Source of the DNA: a virus
Virus record (IMG/VR): IMGVR_UViG_3300028283_000027
Coordinates: 1-26,595 of that record
Length of the DNA stretch: 26,595 bases
Strand: one strand, 5' to 3'
The notes below the pieces were generated by a model that was not told where the DNA came from, made no database searches, and was given only the letters and a program-made list of their open reading frames with translations. The number at the start of each line of letters is the position of its first letter. The stretch's first letter is position 1. This document shows, piece after piece, positions 16,401 to 23,371 of this stretch. The translations under genes and the position numbers were made by a program.

Positions 16401-18648
16401 CAGACCAAAATTAGGTGAAAGAATTAAAAACTTGAATCAAGATGAAATTGACTCATTAAGAAATGTTGCGCAGTTAGCGAAAGAAAAAGGAAAGGAAGTT
16501 ATTGATTATCTTAAAAGTATTGGTTTTAATGATACTAATGCCAAGAAAATTTCTGATACTATTAATGATATGGGTGAGGAGAAGTTAACTAGAAAAGAAT
16601 TAAGACCAAAAGAATTAGATGCGCAAATTACAGCTGGTGCAATTCAGCCAGTTGTAGATTCTCCTATAATTGAAAAATTCTTTAATGAGCAGTTTAGTAA
16701 AAGAGAAATGGTTAAGACTTACCAAAGTGGAGAAGATCATTACCAGCGGCAACTTTCAGGACTTTCAATTGATCGTGAGCCACAAGTAACAGGTAAGAAA
16801 ATGGGATCAACTTTGATTTCTCCCCATAATACCTTTTGGGGAGTATTTGAGAAAGGAGATAATCCATCTACAGATGTTTTTAAATGTCATAATACAGTTA
16901 CAAGAAACATAGACAATGGAAAAAAGTGGACTTCAGATGTGTTAAAGGATATTCCCGAGATGACTAGTGAGTCAATGAAAATTCTTGAGCCCTTCTTTAA
17001 AAAATTTCAAGATCGTTTTACAGAGCGAGCGGAGATTGGAAGAATAGATAAGACTCTTAAAGATCAAATTAAGAATTTGACTGGGCAAAAGAAACAAGAT
17101 ATGATTGAGAAGTGGAAACAAAATAAGTCCAGATTTAATGATCTTAAAACACTTACAGAAGATATGATTACTGAATGGGATACAGTTGTTCCACAATTAG
17201 CAGAAAAAGAATCTTCAGTTAGAGTAATATTAGCTGCTGCTGATTTATTACCTACAAATATAAAATTATCAGATGTTGAGATGAATGCAGCTAGAAGGAT
17301 CAGAGAGTACTTTGATTCAACACGAGAGGATATGAAATCTCTTGGAATGCCAGTTGAAGAAGGTCCTTTTATGCCAAGATTATTTAAGCCAATAGTTGGA
17401 GATCAAACAGCTGAATCTGGATTTATTAAAGCTGTTACCAAAACTCCAGCAATGTTAAAGATGATAACGCAAATGCCTGATGGTAGACCGTGGCTTCCAG
17501 ATGCACACCAGATTCTTGAAAGTTATATTCCTATAATTGAACGCGAACTTGCGTATAATCCTTTCTTGCAAAGATGGAAAACTTTTATTGATGCTAAGGC
17601 AACACCAGAATTACGACAGTATATGCAAAAGTGGATTAATGAAAACTTATATAGGAAGCCAGAAAGTTTTATGTCAAATATTAATTCAGCTGCAACTGCC
17701 TTAGAATTTGCACGAATAATTGGACTTTCAGTTCCAGTTGCATTTAAACATTTAACTAAAATTGGTGGGACTCTTGCACAATATGATAATGATGTTTTAG
17801 TTAAGGCTATGATTCCTACAATTAAAGTTACAGGACAATCATTAAAGGATAAGTTTGGTGGTAAAGTTGAAGGAAGGGAATTGGATATTTTTAGATCATA
17901 TGTTAAAGTCAGAGACATAGTTAAAACTCTTGATGAATCTCCTTTGAGTTCATTGCTTGATAGAACTAAAGCAATTTTAGGATCTCCTGTTGCAACTATT
18001 GAAGCATTTGATAATGGACTTTCAGTTTTCTCTGCTATCCTTCAAGGAGCAAAAGAGGGAAAGTCAAGTGGTATGACTGAGAGAGCTTTGATTAAAACTA
18101 TTCTCGATGTTAATTTTAGAGGAGGTTGGGATCAACCACTTTGGTTAAAAAGTCAGGTTGCAAGATGGGCTTTTATGTTTCAAGCTACACCATTTAAAGC
18201 AACTGAGATGAAATATCAGTTGATTAAAAGAACCTGGAATAATGAATCAGATGCTTTTGGTACAAAATATGGTGGAGCATTAGTTAAATATGCAACTATG
18301 ATTGGGGCTGCTGAAATGGTTGCTAGAGCTAATGATACAAGTTTACTTGATTTAATTTTTCATGTTCCTTTTACACAGGGAATGATTAAAGCCACGAAGA
18401 AAGGATATGAATTTCATAATCCTAATTTTGCTTCAAGTCCTTTTATTCAGTTAGCAAATGAAATGACTCATAATAAAGAGGGTGCAATTGGAGGAGCTAG
18501 AAAACAATATGGATTAGATAAGAATTTTATTCCTACAATTAAATCAAGTCCTTCATTAGAGAGATACAAAAATGCTAGTGAGGGAAAGACTAAAAGATAT
18601 GAAAGTGTTGGAAAAATGTTACTTGGATTAAAACCACTTGAGAGATAA
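13423..18648 (+). CDS. Giant multidomain internal/ejected virion protein with GNAT- and ADP-ribosyltransferase-like modules (1741 aa)
   Basis: By size and position this is the large internal virion protein, probably ejected into the cell. From the N-terminus: a Gly/Ala-rich possible membrane helix (residues 47-75); two related copies of a coiled module (about 305-375 and 388-455) sharing LEAMRQQAKDAI/LEQMRLDAKAAL and RQRELQ; YVKKMNIV at 477-484; a GNAT-like domain with RKKGLGSQM and AEKAGYELV; a second YVKKMNIV at 595-602; a small domain around 620-670; an ADP-ribosyltransferase-like region starting YHGTSSK (810) with VFAAKDF (883) and YVLEVEF; and a C-terminal helical region to 1741. AAGGAG precedes ATG 13423. 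The multi-domain layout resembles phage and plasmid polyvalent proteins. The domain calls are motif-level only. Confidence 0.85.
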   Translation: METDPSWLKQSFDSGTKNTSGNDTWLSQPFINKPEGSNPGKSFVDQLANASLGLVDAGVSTVGQLATFPAALAMGAYGHLTGQGKERADQLAAIPGQNFQPGMLTNAIRGLAGLSLINPQDSMASKYLEPVNKAFETLIPSQQIEHNLGQMKELGINSKVADAVAFGTSKFIELMAFGGYHQLVKGAIGEIKGKLKDYQTAKTPEAKMEAQQELNKTQIDVLNKLAEKGVDTTKLQSTIQPTPIEGEINNRNAQNAERTNLENQIAAQKQNQLQQLLNNNVRNLPPSEGPPSPVPVPPVSLEPAENVSAKLEAMRQQAKDAIAQQQIPKATTDEVLAAQRSVEMERANEVARQGTLRQRELQVNLEKNAAVTPSEPIVQEELPQLPPVSNVTPQLEQMRLDAKAALDRINNAPLAGSDIPVRQEVEMQRTNQIAKDAVIRQRELQQILRKSSGEDIRDQQKIQEMRQTEPVVVENNYVKKMNIVPDTDPGPLVGNGENFKIDNGNSWAGFEVGNDNVVVHDVFVDKSDRKKGLGSQMLSTIEEANPGKDIYIGSTNKGMDAVAEKAGYELVSPRKQILEDGIVPDQVNSKTMATYVKKMNIVSDIPPVEKIKTPDIVEFPSHKAAKDSYDLNKRIFKTFDEANQYVESVPDHVKIDHAIEIIKAGNKFRVGEKIPVVSDDLIQNIKESVQELNNIEAGLDVPRPKVEKLLSAEEIQQQVIAMIPEIQEALDGNHIEMTHSKLRDIGDQALALVELDLSHKIDQTLIKIWKKKLEQDRLDLAKLGESFDADMKKGNLKTVDGSKIKLEKGYHGTSSKYVDPEKIVGSYLKPKTLKQIVDNTLDELGLKGSDREVARHRIYAEDYFASSINKGEGTRSFDTKGEVFAAKDFTTAADYARWAGEAYDSALLALKNSPFENKAMKIYVNNRSAIPYVLEVEFPKKMKSGDNISTDPLKIIASYTIEGLKIKDLKNVVSAIGKIVDIGEVGAIGDINARPKLGERIKNLNQDEIDSLRNVAQLAKEKGKEVIDYLKSIGFNDTNAKKISDTINDMGEEKLTRKELRPKELDAQITAGAIQPVVDSPIIEKFFNEQFSKREMVKTYQSGEDHYQRQLSGLSIDREPQVTGKKMGSTLISPHNTFWGVFEKGDNPSTDVFKCHNTVTRNIDNGKKWTSDVLKDIPEMTSESMKILEPFFKKFQDRFTERAEIGRIDKTLKDQIKNLTGQKKQDMIEKWKQNKSRFNDLKTLTEDMITEWDTVVPQLAEKESSVRVILAAADLLPTNIKLSDVEMNAARRIREYFDSTREDMKSLGMPVEEGPFMPRLFKPIVGDQTAESGFIKAVTKTPAMLKMITQMPDGRPWLPDAHQILESYIPIIERELAYNPFLQRWKTFIDAKATPELRQYMQKWINENLYRKPESFMSNINSAATALEFARIIGLSVPVAFKHLTKIGGTLAQYDNDVLVKAMIPTIKVTGQSLKDKFGGKVEGRELDIFRSYVKVRDIVKTLDESPLSSLLDRTKAILGSPVATIEAFDNGLSVFSAILQGAKEGKSSGMTERALIKTILDVNFRGGWDQPLWLKSQVARWAFMFQATPFKATEMKYQLIKRTWNNESDAFGTKYGGALVKYATMIGAAEMVARANDTSLLDLIFHVPFTQGMIKATKKGYEFHNPNFASSPFIQLANEMTHNKEGAIGGARKQYGLDKNFIPTIKSSPSLERYKNASEGKTKRYESVGKMLLGLKPLER
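14848..14874 (+). repeat. Palindromic repeat, copy 5, inside the giant gene
   Basis: The arms ACTATGTT (14849-14856) and AACATAGT (14866-14873) pair around the loop AAAAAAATG. In the giant gene's frame it encodes YVKKMNIV. It is the left boundary of the GNAT-like module. Confidence 0.9.
15204..15226 (+). repeat. Palindromic repeat, copy 6, inside the giant gene
   Basis: The arms CTATGTT (15204-15210) and AACATAG (15220-15226) flank the loop AAAAAAATG, identical to copy 5 through the loop and arms. It again encodes YVKKMNIV, 354 bases downstream of copy 5, in the same frame, and bounds the GNAT-like module on the right. Confidence 0.9.
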
Positions 18649-18649
18649 C

Positions 18650-18676
18650 AACTATGTTTAAATAATGAACACAGTT
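18650..18676 (+). repeat. Palindromic repeat, copy 7
   Basis: The arms AACTATGTT (18650-18658) and AACACAGTT (18668-18676) flank the loop TAAATAATG, with one arm mismatch. It lies just past the stop of the giant virion gene. Confidence 0.8.
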
Positions 18677-18688
18677 ATGATAGATTAT

Positions 18689-18715
18689 AACTGTGTTCAT
18701 TTATTTAACATAGTT
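18689..18715 (-). repeat. Palindromic repeat, copy 8
   Basis: The arms AACTGTGTT (18689-18697) and AACATAGTT (18707-18715) flank the loop CATTTATTT, in reverse orientation relative to the + strand, with one mismatch. Confidence 0.8.
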
Positions 18716-18992
18716 AGGTTGTTTGCAACTCCATAAACCTTGCCACTAATTTTCTTGTCATACTTTTATTAAAATCTAGTTTTGTTATTATATTAAGTGT
18801 ATCAATCACTGCATTTGTGGTCATGTTACTTTTTTTCATTTCATCTTCAGCGAGTTTTAAATATTCAAGATGAACTGGTTCTTGCCATTCCCATAGTGAT
18901 TGAGATTCCTCATACCAAGGACAACCATCCTCAGATGTGTGATCTTTTTCACACATTAAACTGTGGAGTAATTCTGCTATTGTTTCGCTCAT
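18714..18992 (-). CDS. Small hypothetical protein, last gene of the minus operon (92 aa)
   Basis: I do not recognise this acidic, Trp-containing helical protein (MSETIAELLHSLMCEKDHTS, then CPWYEESQSLWEWQEP). Cys14 and Cys24 are present but there is no metal-binding pattern. Its ATG overlaps the stop of the ATPase gene (TAATG), with AAGGGG about ten bases upstream, so it is translationally coupled. The last gene before the terminator hairpin in such operons is often an accessory replication factor, but that is only context. Confidence 0.65.
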   Translation of the reverse strand: MSETIAELLHSLMCEKDHTSEDGCPWYEESQSLWEWQEPVHLEYLKLAEDEMKKSNMTTNAVIDTLNIITKLDFNKSMTRKLVARFMELQTT

Positions 18993-20185
18993 TATGTTAA
19001 TCCCCTTAGATCTTTAAGTTTATAAACAAGCAGTGTGTCATTTGGGTAAACCTTTTTCTCTATAAATTTCATCGCATCAAGAGTGTGGATTATTCGTTCA
19101 AGTCCTTGTGCATCAGTATCACCACGATGAAGTGAAAGTAGATCACTAATGGTAATTCCAGTTGGCCCCGCCATTGAAATCTCAGTCATTACTTTGGCAA
19201 GAACATCTGCATGAGCCGCTCGGCCAACACCACTGAAGGTGTTACTCATATTTTTCTCTGCCTCACATAAAAGATCTATTGCTCGTTGGAGATCAAGAGC
19301 AGTTATTTTCATATCATTAGTTCGTGATGCGCAAAGAATCATACTTAACTTTAATACATGATTTCCACGACGTTGAAAATAGCCATCAAATTTACAATCT
19401 TTAAAAGGCAATGTTTCCTCATGGTGAGTATACCATTCTACCCAAATATCTTTCATTTCATTAGTGTAAGTAAATTCTCCTGTCATCATTCTCATTTGTT
19501 CAAGATCATGAAAAAGTCCTGGTTGAATATCCATGTTTAGAGATGTAAAGGGAACTATTTTTTGCTTATCCCATTCAAAGATAAATATGATTCGACTTGT
19601 AAGACCACCTCCAATAGCATCAATAGGCATTGTAGCTCGTATTAAATCTGGAGTTATTGCGCCAAAAAGATTAACATAAACACCGAGTATTTCATCTGTC
19701 CCCATATGCTTTGTGCGATAAGTCCATTTATTACGACAATCATACCAGTCGGTTAGATCACTAATAAGTTGCATATTGTTATAGCCAAGAAATACCGCCA
19801 ACTCCTGTGCCCAAATTGTAAGGGAACAATGAAAACTTCTTTTACCTGTTTTAATATCAAGATCATTGTCATTTGATGCTTGAAGTTCTTGTATAAGTGC
19901 TTCACGTGTTATTGCTTCAGCAGCAACTTTGATATTAAGTCGTTCAAGAAATGGGAATGCTATGTTCATAGCCGTTCCTTTCCTTGCTGCTGGTGGGCCG
20001 ACAAGAGCTATGTACATATTAGGATAAAAAGTTAATGAGCCCCAAACAAATTTACACTTTCTTTGTAGTACTGCAGCGATAAGACTAATAGCAGACCAAA
20101 GATGGTAACTTGTTGGAGGTTCGGTCATATTAGCATACGCCATGTATGAGGAAATCCAATCAGTTAGCACTCGTTGTTCTGTCAT
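18992..20185 (-). CDS. DUF3987-type phage ATPase/helicase-like protein (397 aa)
   Basis: The protein has a Walker A-like loop VGPPAARKGTA near residues 62-72, after a helical N-terminus (YHLWSAISLIAAVLQRK) typical of DUF3987-type proteins found in phages and plasmids, and an acidic patch IWAQELAVFL that fits the Walker B strand (130s). The C-terminal part is a likely winged helix (GITISDLLSLHRGD, then LERIIHTLDAMKFIEKK). Such proteins are thought to act as the helicase or primase-associated ATPase of phage replication. AAAGGA precedes ATG 20185, inside the end of the polymerase gene (26-base overlap). The exact activity is inferred. Confidence 0.75.
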   Translation of the reverse strand: MTEQRVLTDWISSYMAYANMTEPPTSYHLWSAISLIAAVLQRKCKFVWGSLTFYPNMYIALVGPPAARKGTAMNIAFPFLERLNIKVAAEAITREALIQELQASNDNDLDIKTGKRSFHCSLTIWAQELAVFLGYNNMQLISDLTDWYDCRNKWTYRTKHMGTDEILGVYVNLFGAITPDLIRATMPIDAIGGGLTSRIIFIFEWDKQKIVPFTSLNMDIQPGLFHDLEQMRMMTGEFTYTNEMKDIWVEWYTHHEETLPFKDCKFDGYFQRRGNHVLKLSMILCASRTNDMKITALDLQRAIDLLCEAEKNMSNTFSGVGRAAHADVLAKVMTEISMAGPTGITISDLLSLHRGDTDAQGLERIIHTLDAMKFIEKKVYPNDTLLVYKLKDLRGLT

Positions 20186-22550
20186 ATTGATCCTTTAGAA
20201 GTTCAGCATATTTAAGTGTAAGTTCCTCTAAAGTTGATTTTTCATTTATCGCTTTAATTTTCTTTCCATGTCCTTTATATAAATCAAGGCCAGCAATAAC
20301 GTCAACAGGGATTATTAGTTCTTGTCCATTTGGTAGAATTAAAGGAGTTTCAAGACTTTGTTTTATACTTATAATTGTTTTAGCATGATATTCAAGTCCA
20401 GCAGTTACAGGAATTTGTATCCCAATTGAGTCATGAACTTGAACTAGAAACTCAACATGCTGGAAAAGATTTTGGTTATAATAGATATATTCAACTCCCC
20501 TTTCATTTATAATATCTCCAACTGTTCCTTGAGGTATGCAAGCATAAGCTTCTTTAAAAAGATCATCTCCCCATTCTTGCATAAAAACAGTGTTACGTCC
20601 CATCAGATTTGTTAATGTACGATTTTCACTTAGTTTATTTCTAACAAAAGTATGATAGTTATTACGCACACCAGGATAAGACATATGATAGCGTTCTACA
20701 ATAAACCTGGCATCACTTTCAGGAATTTCAAGATATAAAGCAAAGGTTTTAAATCCAAGATCATAGTTTAATCCATGATTAGAACGCTTACCAAAATATC
20801 TCCATGTTTTAGTTCCATCTCCAATATTACAGTAGATATTATTATCATCTTGTTCCTTTACTTCTTGAACACTTAATCCACTTATAAGTGCACCAGTTAG
20901 TGAATGAACATCAAGGTTATGTTCAAAAGCCTCCATCATTTGAGGAATTTGGCCAACGTAAGCAACAATACGATTTTCAGCTTGACTTAAGTCAAAACCA
21001 TAATAGATATAATTTTCGTCTGCAAGGAATAGTTTGAGAATATCATGAGGTTGATTTTGAAGATTGTTTCCAGTTCCAAATATAGATTCACTGCTACTGA
21101 TACGACTATAACGAGTACCAACTGGATTATAAGCACATCTCATACGACCATCATTATCAACTTTATCAATATTAAGGTATGTTGATTTTCTCTTAATTGT
21201 TCGCCGGATTTCAAGAATTTTTGATGCTTCTTTAAATCCTTTTCTTGCAATTCTTATTAGTGCTTTTTCATCGGTTGTTATTTTACCTCCTTTTTTATAT
21301 GGTGGAATTTTCTTAATCATATAGAAATGATTTATTAATTGTTTAGGAGAATTTGCATTAAGTTCATAACCGCAAATTTCATTAAGTTCTTTTTTAAGTG
21401 CTTCAATTTTACTTTCAGCAGCAGTAAATTCTTTCTGCATTTCTTTTACATCTACACGAATCCCACGTTCCATTGCGTAGCATAGTGGCTCTATCATTTT
21501 AACTTGTCTTTTATATGTAGCTATGTTATTTTGGTTAATAAGATTTTCTATTTGTTGTGGAAATGCTTCTCCACAAATACTACTATCAGTAGCATTATAC
21601 TGCCATAAACGAGGCCAGTTACCACCGCTAAAATATTTTTTACCTTCATCTTTATAGTATTCTTTATCAGTATATATGCTAGTTATAAAATCAAGACCAA
21701 CAGGATAATCTGGCATAAGAATCTTTTGGGCAACCATAGTATCATCAATATTATGAGTTTTAATACCGTATTTACGAAGTAAAAAGTGGGTATCGAAGAT
21801 CAAATATTGTCCACGTTTTTTGATTTGTGGATCTTCAAGAATACGGGCAATTTTTAACCATATTTCACACTCTTGATTAGGTGACCAATAGAGACCTTTT
21901 TCACTGATAAATGGAATAGATATAACTATTGTATAATCATCAGTTATACTGATACAAGAGACTTCCATATTCATTAGTTCAATATCAAAGTCTATAGTTT
22001 TACCGTGAAGTCCTGCAACATAGACTCCTTCTAACCATTGTAAGACATCGGTAAAAGTTGGTGCAATTATAAGTTCTCTCTGAGAACGAAGGAAACCATT
22101 TTTAGCTATACGAGCAGCCTTTTCAATATCCCAATTGATTAAGAGTTTATTAAGATATAAACCATCACCTTTATACTTCATTGGAATACAGCATGAGGGA
22201 TGGTAAGTTGGAATTATAAATTTACCTGGAAGTTCCTGAAACTCAATTACACTCCCACGCCACTTTTCAATTCTCTGACGAGAACAAATAATATTGAGGC
22301 ATTTTTCACCTAGCAATAGGATAGAACTACAAGGGATTTGATTCAATTCTTCATAGAGTTTTGTAAGATGAAACTCAGCTGGTTCTTCACCAAAGTTTTT
22401 GGATATTGTAGTACAATAAGCATCACTTCGAGCAATAGCTGTAGAGCGAAGACAGTCAGCTAGAATTTGTCCTGCTGGACCACCGATAGAGCGATTTTCT
22501 CGTAGTTCTTCTCGCCCAATTTTATCTGACACAATTATTATTTTGGGCAT
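20160..22550 (-). CDS. DNA polymerase family A with UDG-like N-domain and 3'-5' exonuclease (796 aa)
   Basis: Residues about 1-140 resemble a uracil-DNA glycosylase fold: GGPAGQIL (23-30), LLLGEKCLN (78-86) and TYHPS (115-119). The usual GEAPG motif 1 is replaced by SDKIG, so base-excision activity is doubtful. The exonuclease has D189-I-E191 (Exo I), D253 (Exo II, in YLIFD) and Y318-N-A-T-D322 (Exo III), so proofreading should work. The polymerase has GTRYSRISSSE and NLQNQP, motif A D520LSQAENR, motif B K588RSNHGLNYD and motif C VHDS (706-708). Motif B places His592 where E. coli Pol I has Phe762, and motif C has Ser where Glu is usual. AAGGAG precedes ATG 22550; the stop overlaps the ATPase gene. 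Confidence 0.93.
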   Translation of the reverse strand: MPKIIIVSDKIGREELRENRSIGGPAGQILADCLRSTAIARSDAYCTTISKNFGEEPAEFHLTKLYEELNQIPCSSILLLGEKCLNIICSRQRIEKWRGSVIEFQELPGKFIIPTYHPSCCIPMKYKGDGLYLNKLLINWDIEKAARIAKNGFLRSQRELIIAPTFTDVLQWLEGVYVAGLHGKTIDFDIELMNMEVSCISITDDYTIVISIPFISEKGLYWSPNQECEIWLKIARILEDPQIKKRGQYLIFDTHFLLRKYGIKTHNIDDTMVAQKILMPDYPVGLDFITSIYTDKEYYKDEGKKYFSGGNWPRLWQYNATDSSICGEAFPQQIENLINQNNIATYKRQVKMIEPLCYAMERGIRVDVKEMQKEFTAAESKIEALKKELNEICGYELNANSPKQLINHFYMIKKIPPYKKGGKITTDEKALIRIARKGFKEASKILEIRRTIKRKSTYLNIDKVDNDGRMRCAYNPVGTRYSRISSSESIFGTGNNLQNQPHDILKLFLADENYIYYGFDLSQAENRIVAYVGQIPQMMEAFEHNLDVHSLTGALISGLSVQEVKEQDDNNIYCNIGDGTKTWRYFGKRSNHGLNYDLGFKTFALYLEIPESDARFIVERYHMSYPGVRNNYHTFVRNKLSENRTLTNLMGRNTVFMQEWGDDLFKEAYACIPQGTVGDIINERGVEYIYYNQNLFQHVEFLVQVHDSIGIQIPVTAGLEYHAKTIISIKQSLETPLILPNGQELIIPVDVIAGLDLYKGHGKKIKAINEKSTLEELTLKYAELLKDQYDRTTSAN

Positions 22551-22690
22551 TTAAGACTCCTTATATACATGGTTTTATCTAAAGCAAATATTATAAAATC
22601 ATCTGCATCATCAGCTATGTAACCATCACCGAAAGGAGTTGGAATCAGCAAGATTATTAGCAATATTATTTTCTTTATTGTATTTATCAT
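22538..22690 (-). CDS. Small secreted or membrane-anchored protein (50 aa)
   Basis: This frame overlaps the end of the 64-aa gene by 65 bases and the polymerase start by 13, and it fills what would otherwise be a 75-base gap in a tightly packed operon. ATG 22690 is preceded by GAGGAG seven bases away, a very strong site. The product starts MINTIKKIILLIILLIP, a short charged end and hydrophobic stretch like a signal peptide or membrane anchor, then GDGYIADDADDFIIFALDK, an acidic, patterned tail. The family is unknown. Alternative explanations are chance, but the site, overlap arrangement and hydrophobic start make a real gene likely. Confidence 0.7.
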   Translation of the reverse strand: MINTIKKIILLIILLIPTPFGDGYIADDADDFIIFALDKTMYIRSLKCPK

Positions 22691-22820
22691 ATTTATTCTC
22701 CTCAATATTACGGAAAATACAAAGAATAGCCATTAATGCTTCAACTATTTGAGTTTGAATAACTCCATTAGGCCGCATGTTAAGTATTATTTTTTCTAGT
22801 TTTCTAATATCTTCTTTCAT
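22626..22820 (-). CDS. Small hypothetical protein (64 aa)
   Basis: The protein is helical and charged (MKEDIRKLEKIILNMRPNGV), with an Asn/Lys-rich C-terminus. GAGAGGAA precedes ATG 22820, and the spacing to the previous gene is ten bases. The family is not recognised, though the short helical repeat-like pattern (ALMAILCIFRNIEENK) suggests a small helical regulator or adaptor. The 50-aa gene begins inside its 3' third in another frame. Confidence 0.65.
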   Translation of the reverse strand: MKEDIRKLEKIILNMRPNGVIQTQIVEALMAILCIFRNIEENKYDKYNKENNIANNLADSNSFR

Positions 22821-22829
22821 TTTTCCTCT

Positions 22830-23138
22830 CTAACGATCATCACAACCAACTAATTTTAAATTACATATTACCATTAGTAGATTAGCTACTGCAGAAGCAA
22901 GATGGTGAACTTTGCTATCAGATGCAAATTCTTCTTTCCTCCAGTACCATAGTGTAATATGGCGGATGGCGGCAGCAATTAGTTTTCCATGTACTATACC
23001 ATTTCGAAAAGTGTTTTTCTTTTTATAGTGGATTTTACCATACTCAAATGCAGGAATAACAAATTCCACAGCATCAAGTGGAATTAAACTCCAGTCAGGT
23101 TTTCCTTTTACATCTTTAGGTCCGGTTAGATTAGCCAT
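22830..23138 (-). CDS. dATP/dGTP diphosphohydrolase-like protein (DUF5664-type, 102 aa)
   Basis: The sequence GKPDWSLIPLDAVEFVIPAFEYG near residues 12-34, then GKLIAAAIRHITLWY and HHLASAVANLLMVICNL, matches my knowledge of the phage family called dATP/dGTP diphosphohydrolase N-terminal domain (formerly DUF5664), a MazG-like all-alpha fold. It is expected to remove pyrophosphate from deoxynucleoside triphosphates. In this copy the catalytic Glu pairs are not all obvious, so activity needs testing. AAAGGAAAA precedes ATG 23138, and the start overlaps the stop of the zinc-ribbon gene. Its place directly upstream of the polymerase fits a nucleotide-pool role. Confidence 0.7.
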   Translation of the reverse strand: MANLTGPKDVKGKPDWSLIPLDAVEFVIPAFEYGKIHYKKKNTFRNGIVHGKLIAAAIRHITLWYWRKEEFASDSKVHHLASAVANLLMVICNLKLVGCDDR

Positions 23139-23337
23139 TTAGTTTTCCTTTATACATTATTATTTTAAAAGAAAAAGTATACTCACACTTAAGACATTTT
23201 AAAGGAATTATAGTGCCTTTTTTATTACTGAATATGGGAACATTGCTATCTTGGATTATAAGAGAACTCTCACATTCAGGACAATACAAGATAATTTCTT
23301 CTTCAAAGGTTTTACCTTTTAATGTTGGGCAGATCAT
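23131..23337 (-). CDS. Small zinc-ribbon protein (68 aa)
   Basis: Two Cys-x2-Cys knuckles, CPEC near residue 19 and CLKC near residue 48, are spaced like a zinc ribbon. The rest is a short beta-rich core, with a C-terminal FSFKIIMYKGKLNG. Such proteins bind nucleic acid or proteins, but no partner is evident. I chose ATG 23337 (MICPTLKGK), which has CGAGG six bases upstream, over ATG 23358, which lies inside the palindromic repeat and lacks a binding site. Its end overlaps the start of the next gene by eight bases. Confidence 0.65.
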   Translation of the reverse strand: MICPTLKGKTFEEEIILYCPECESSLIIQDSNVPIFSNKKGTIIPLKCLKCEYTFSFKIIMYKGKLNG

Positions 23338-23348
23338 AATGAGCCTCG

Positions 23349-23371
23349 CTATGTTCATTTATTTAACATAG
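23349..23371 (-). repeat. Palindromic boundary repeat, copy 9
   Basis: The arms CTATGTT (23349-23355) and AACATAG (23365-23371) pair perfectly over 7 bp around CATTTATTT. It sits at the end of the methyltransferase gene, and its bases code for the last four residues of that protein and the stop. A 33-base stretch including this copy is identical at 25169-25201. Confidence 0.9.

Larger units (their letters stand above)
18650..18715. terminator. Large hairpin at the convergent junction, likely bidirectional terminator
   Basis: Copies 7 and 8 of the repeat face each other, so 18650-18678 and 18687-18715 form 29-base arms with three mismatches around an 8-base loop (GATAGATT). It fills the gap between the two convergent operons, and the minus-strand stop (18714-18716) overlaps its end. 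There is no clear T-run on either strand, so termination is inferred from position and symmetry. Confidence 0.6.

Noticed and set aside
19958-19975. Repeat-like GCTATG TT CATAGC palindrome inside the ATPase gene
   Set aside because: It shares only GCTATGTTCAT with the family, lacks the 9-base loop and is explained by the codons for AMNIAF after Walker A.
21515-21545. GCTATGTT with a degenerate right side in the polymerase gene
   Set aside because: The second arm does not match; coding sequence explains it.
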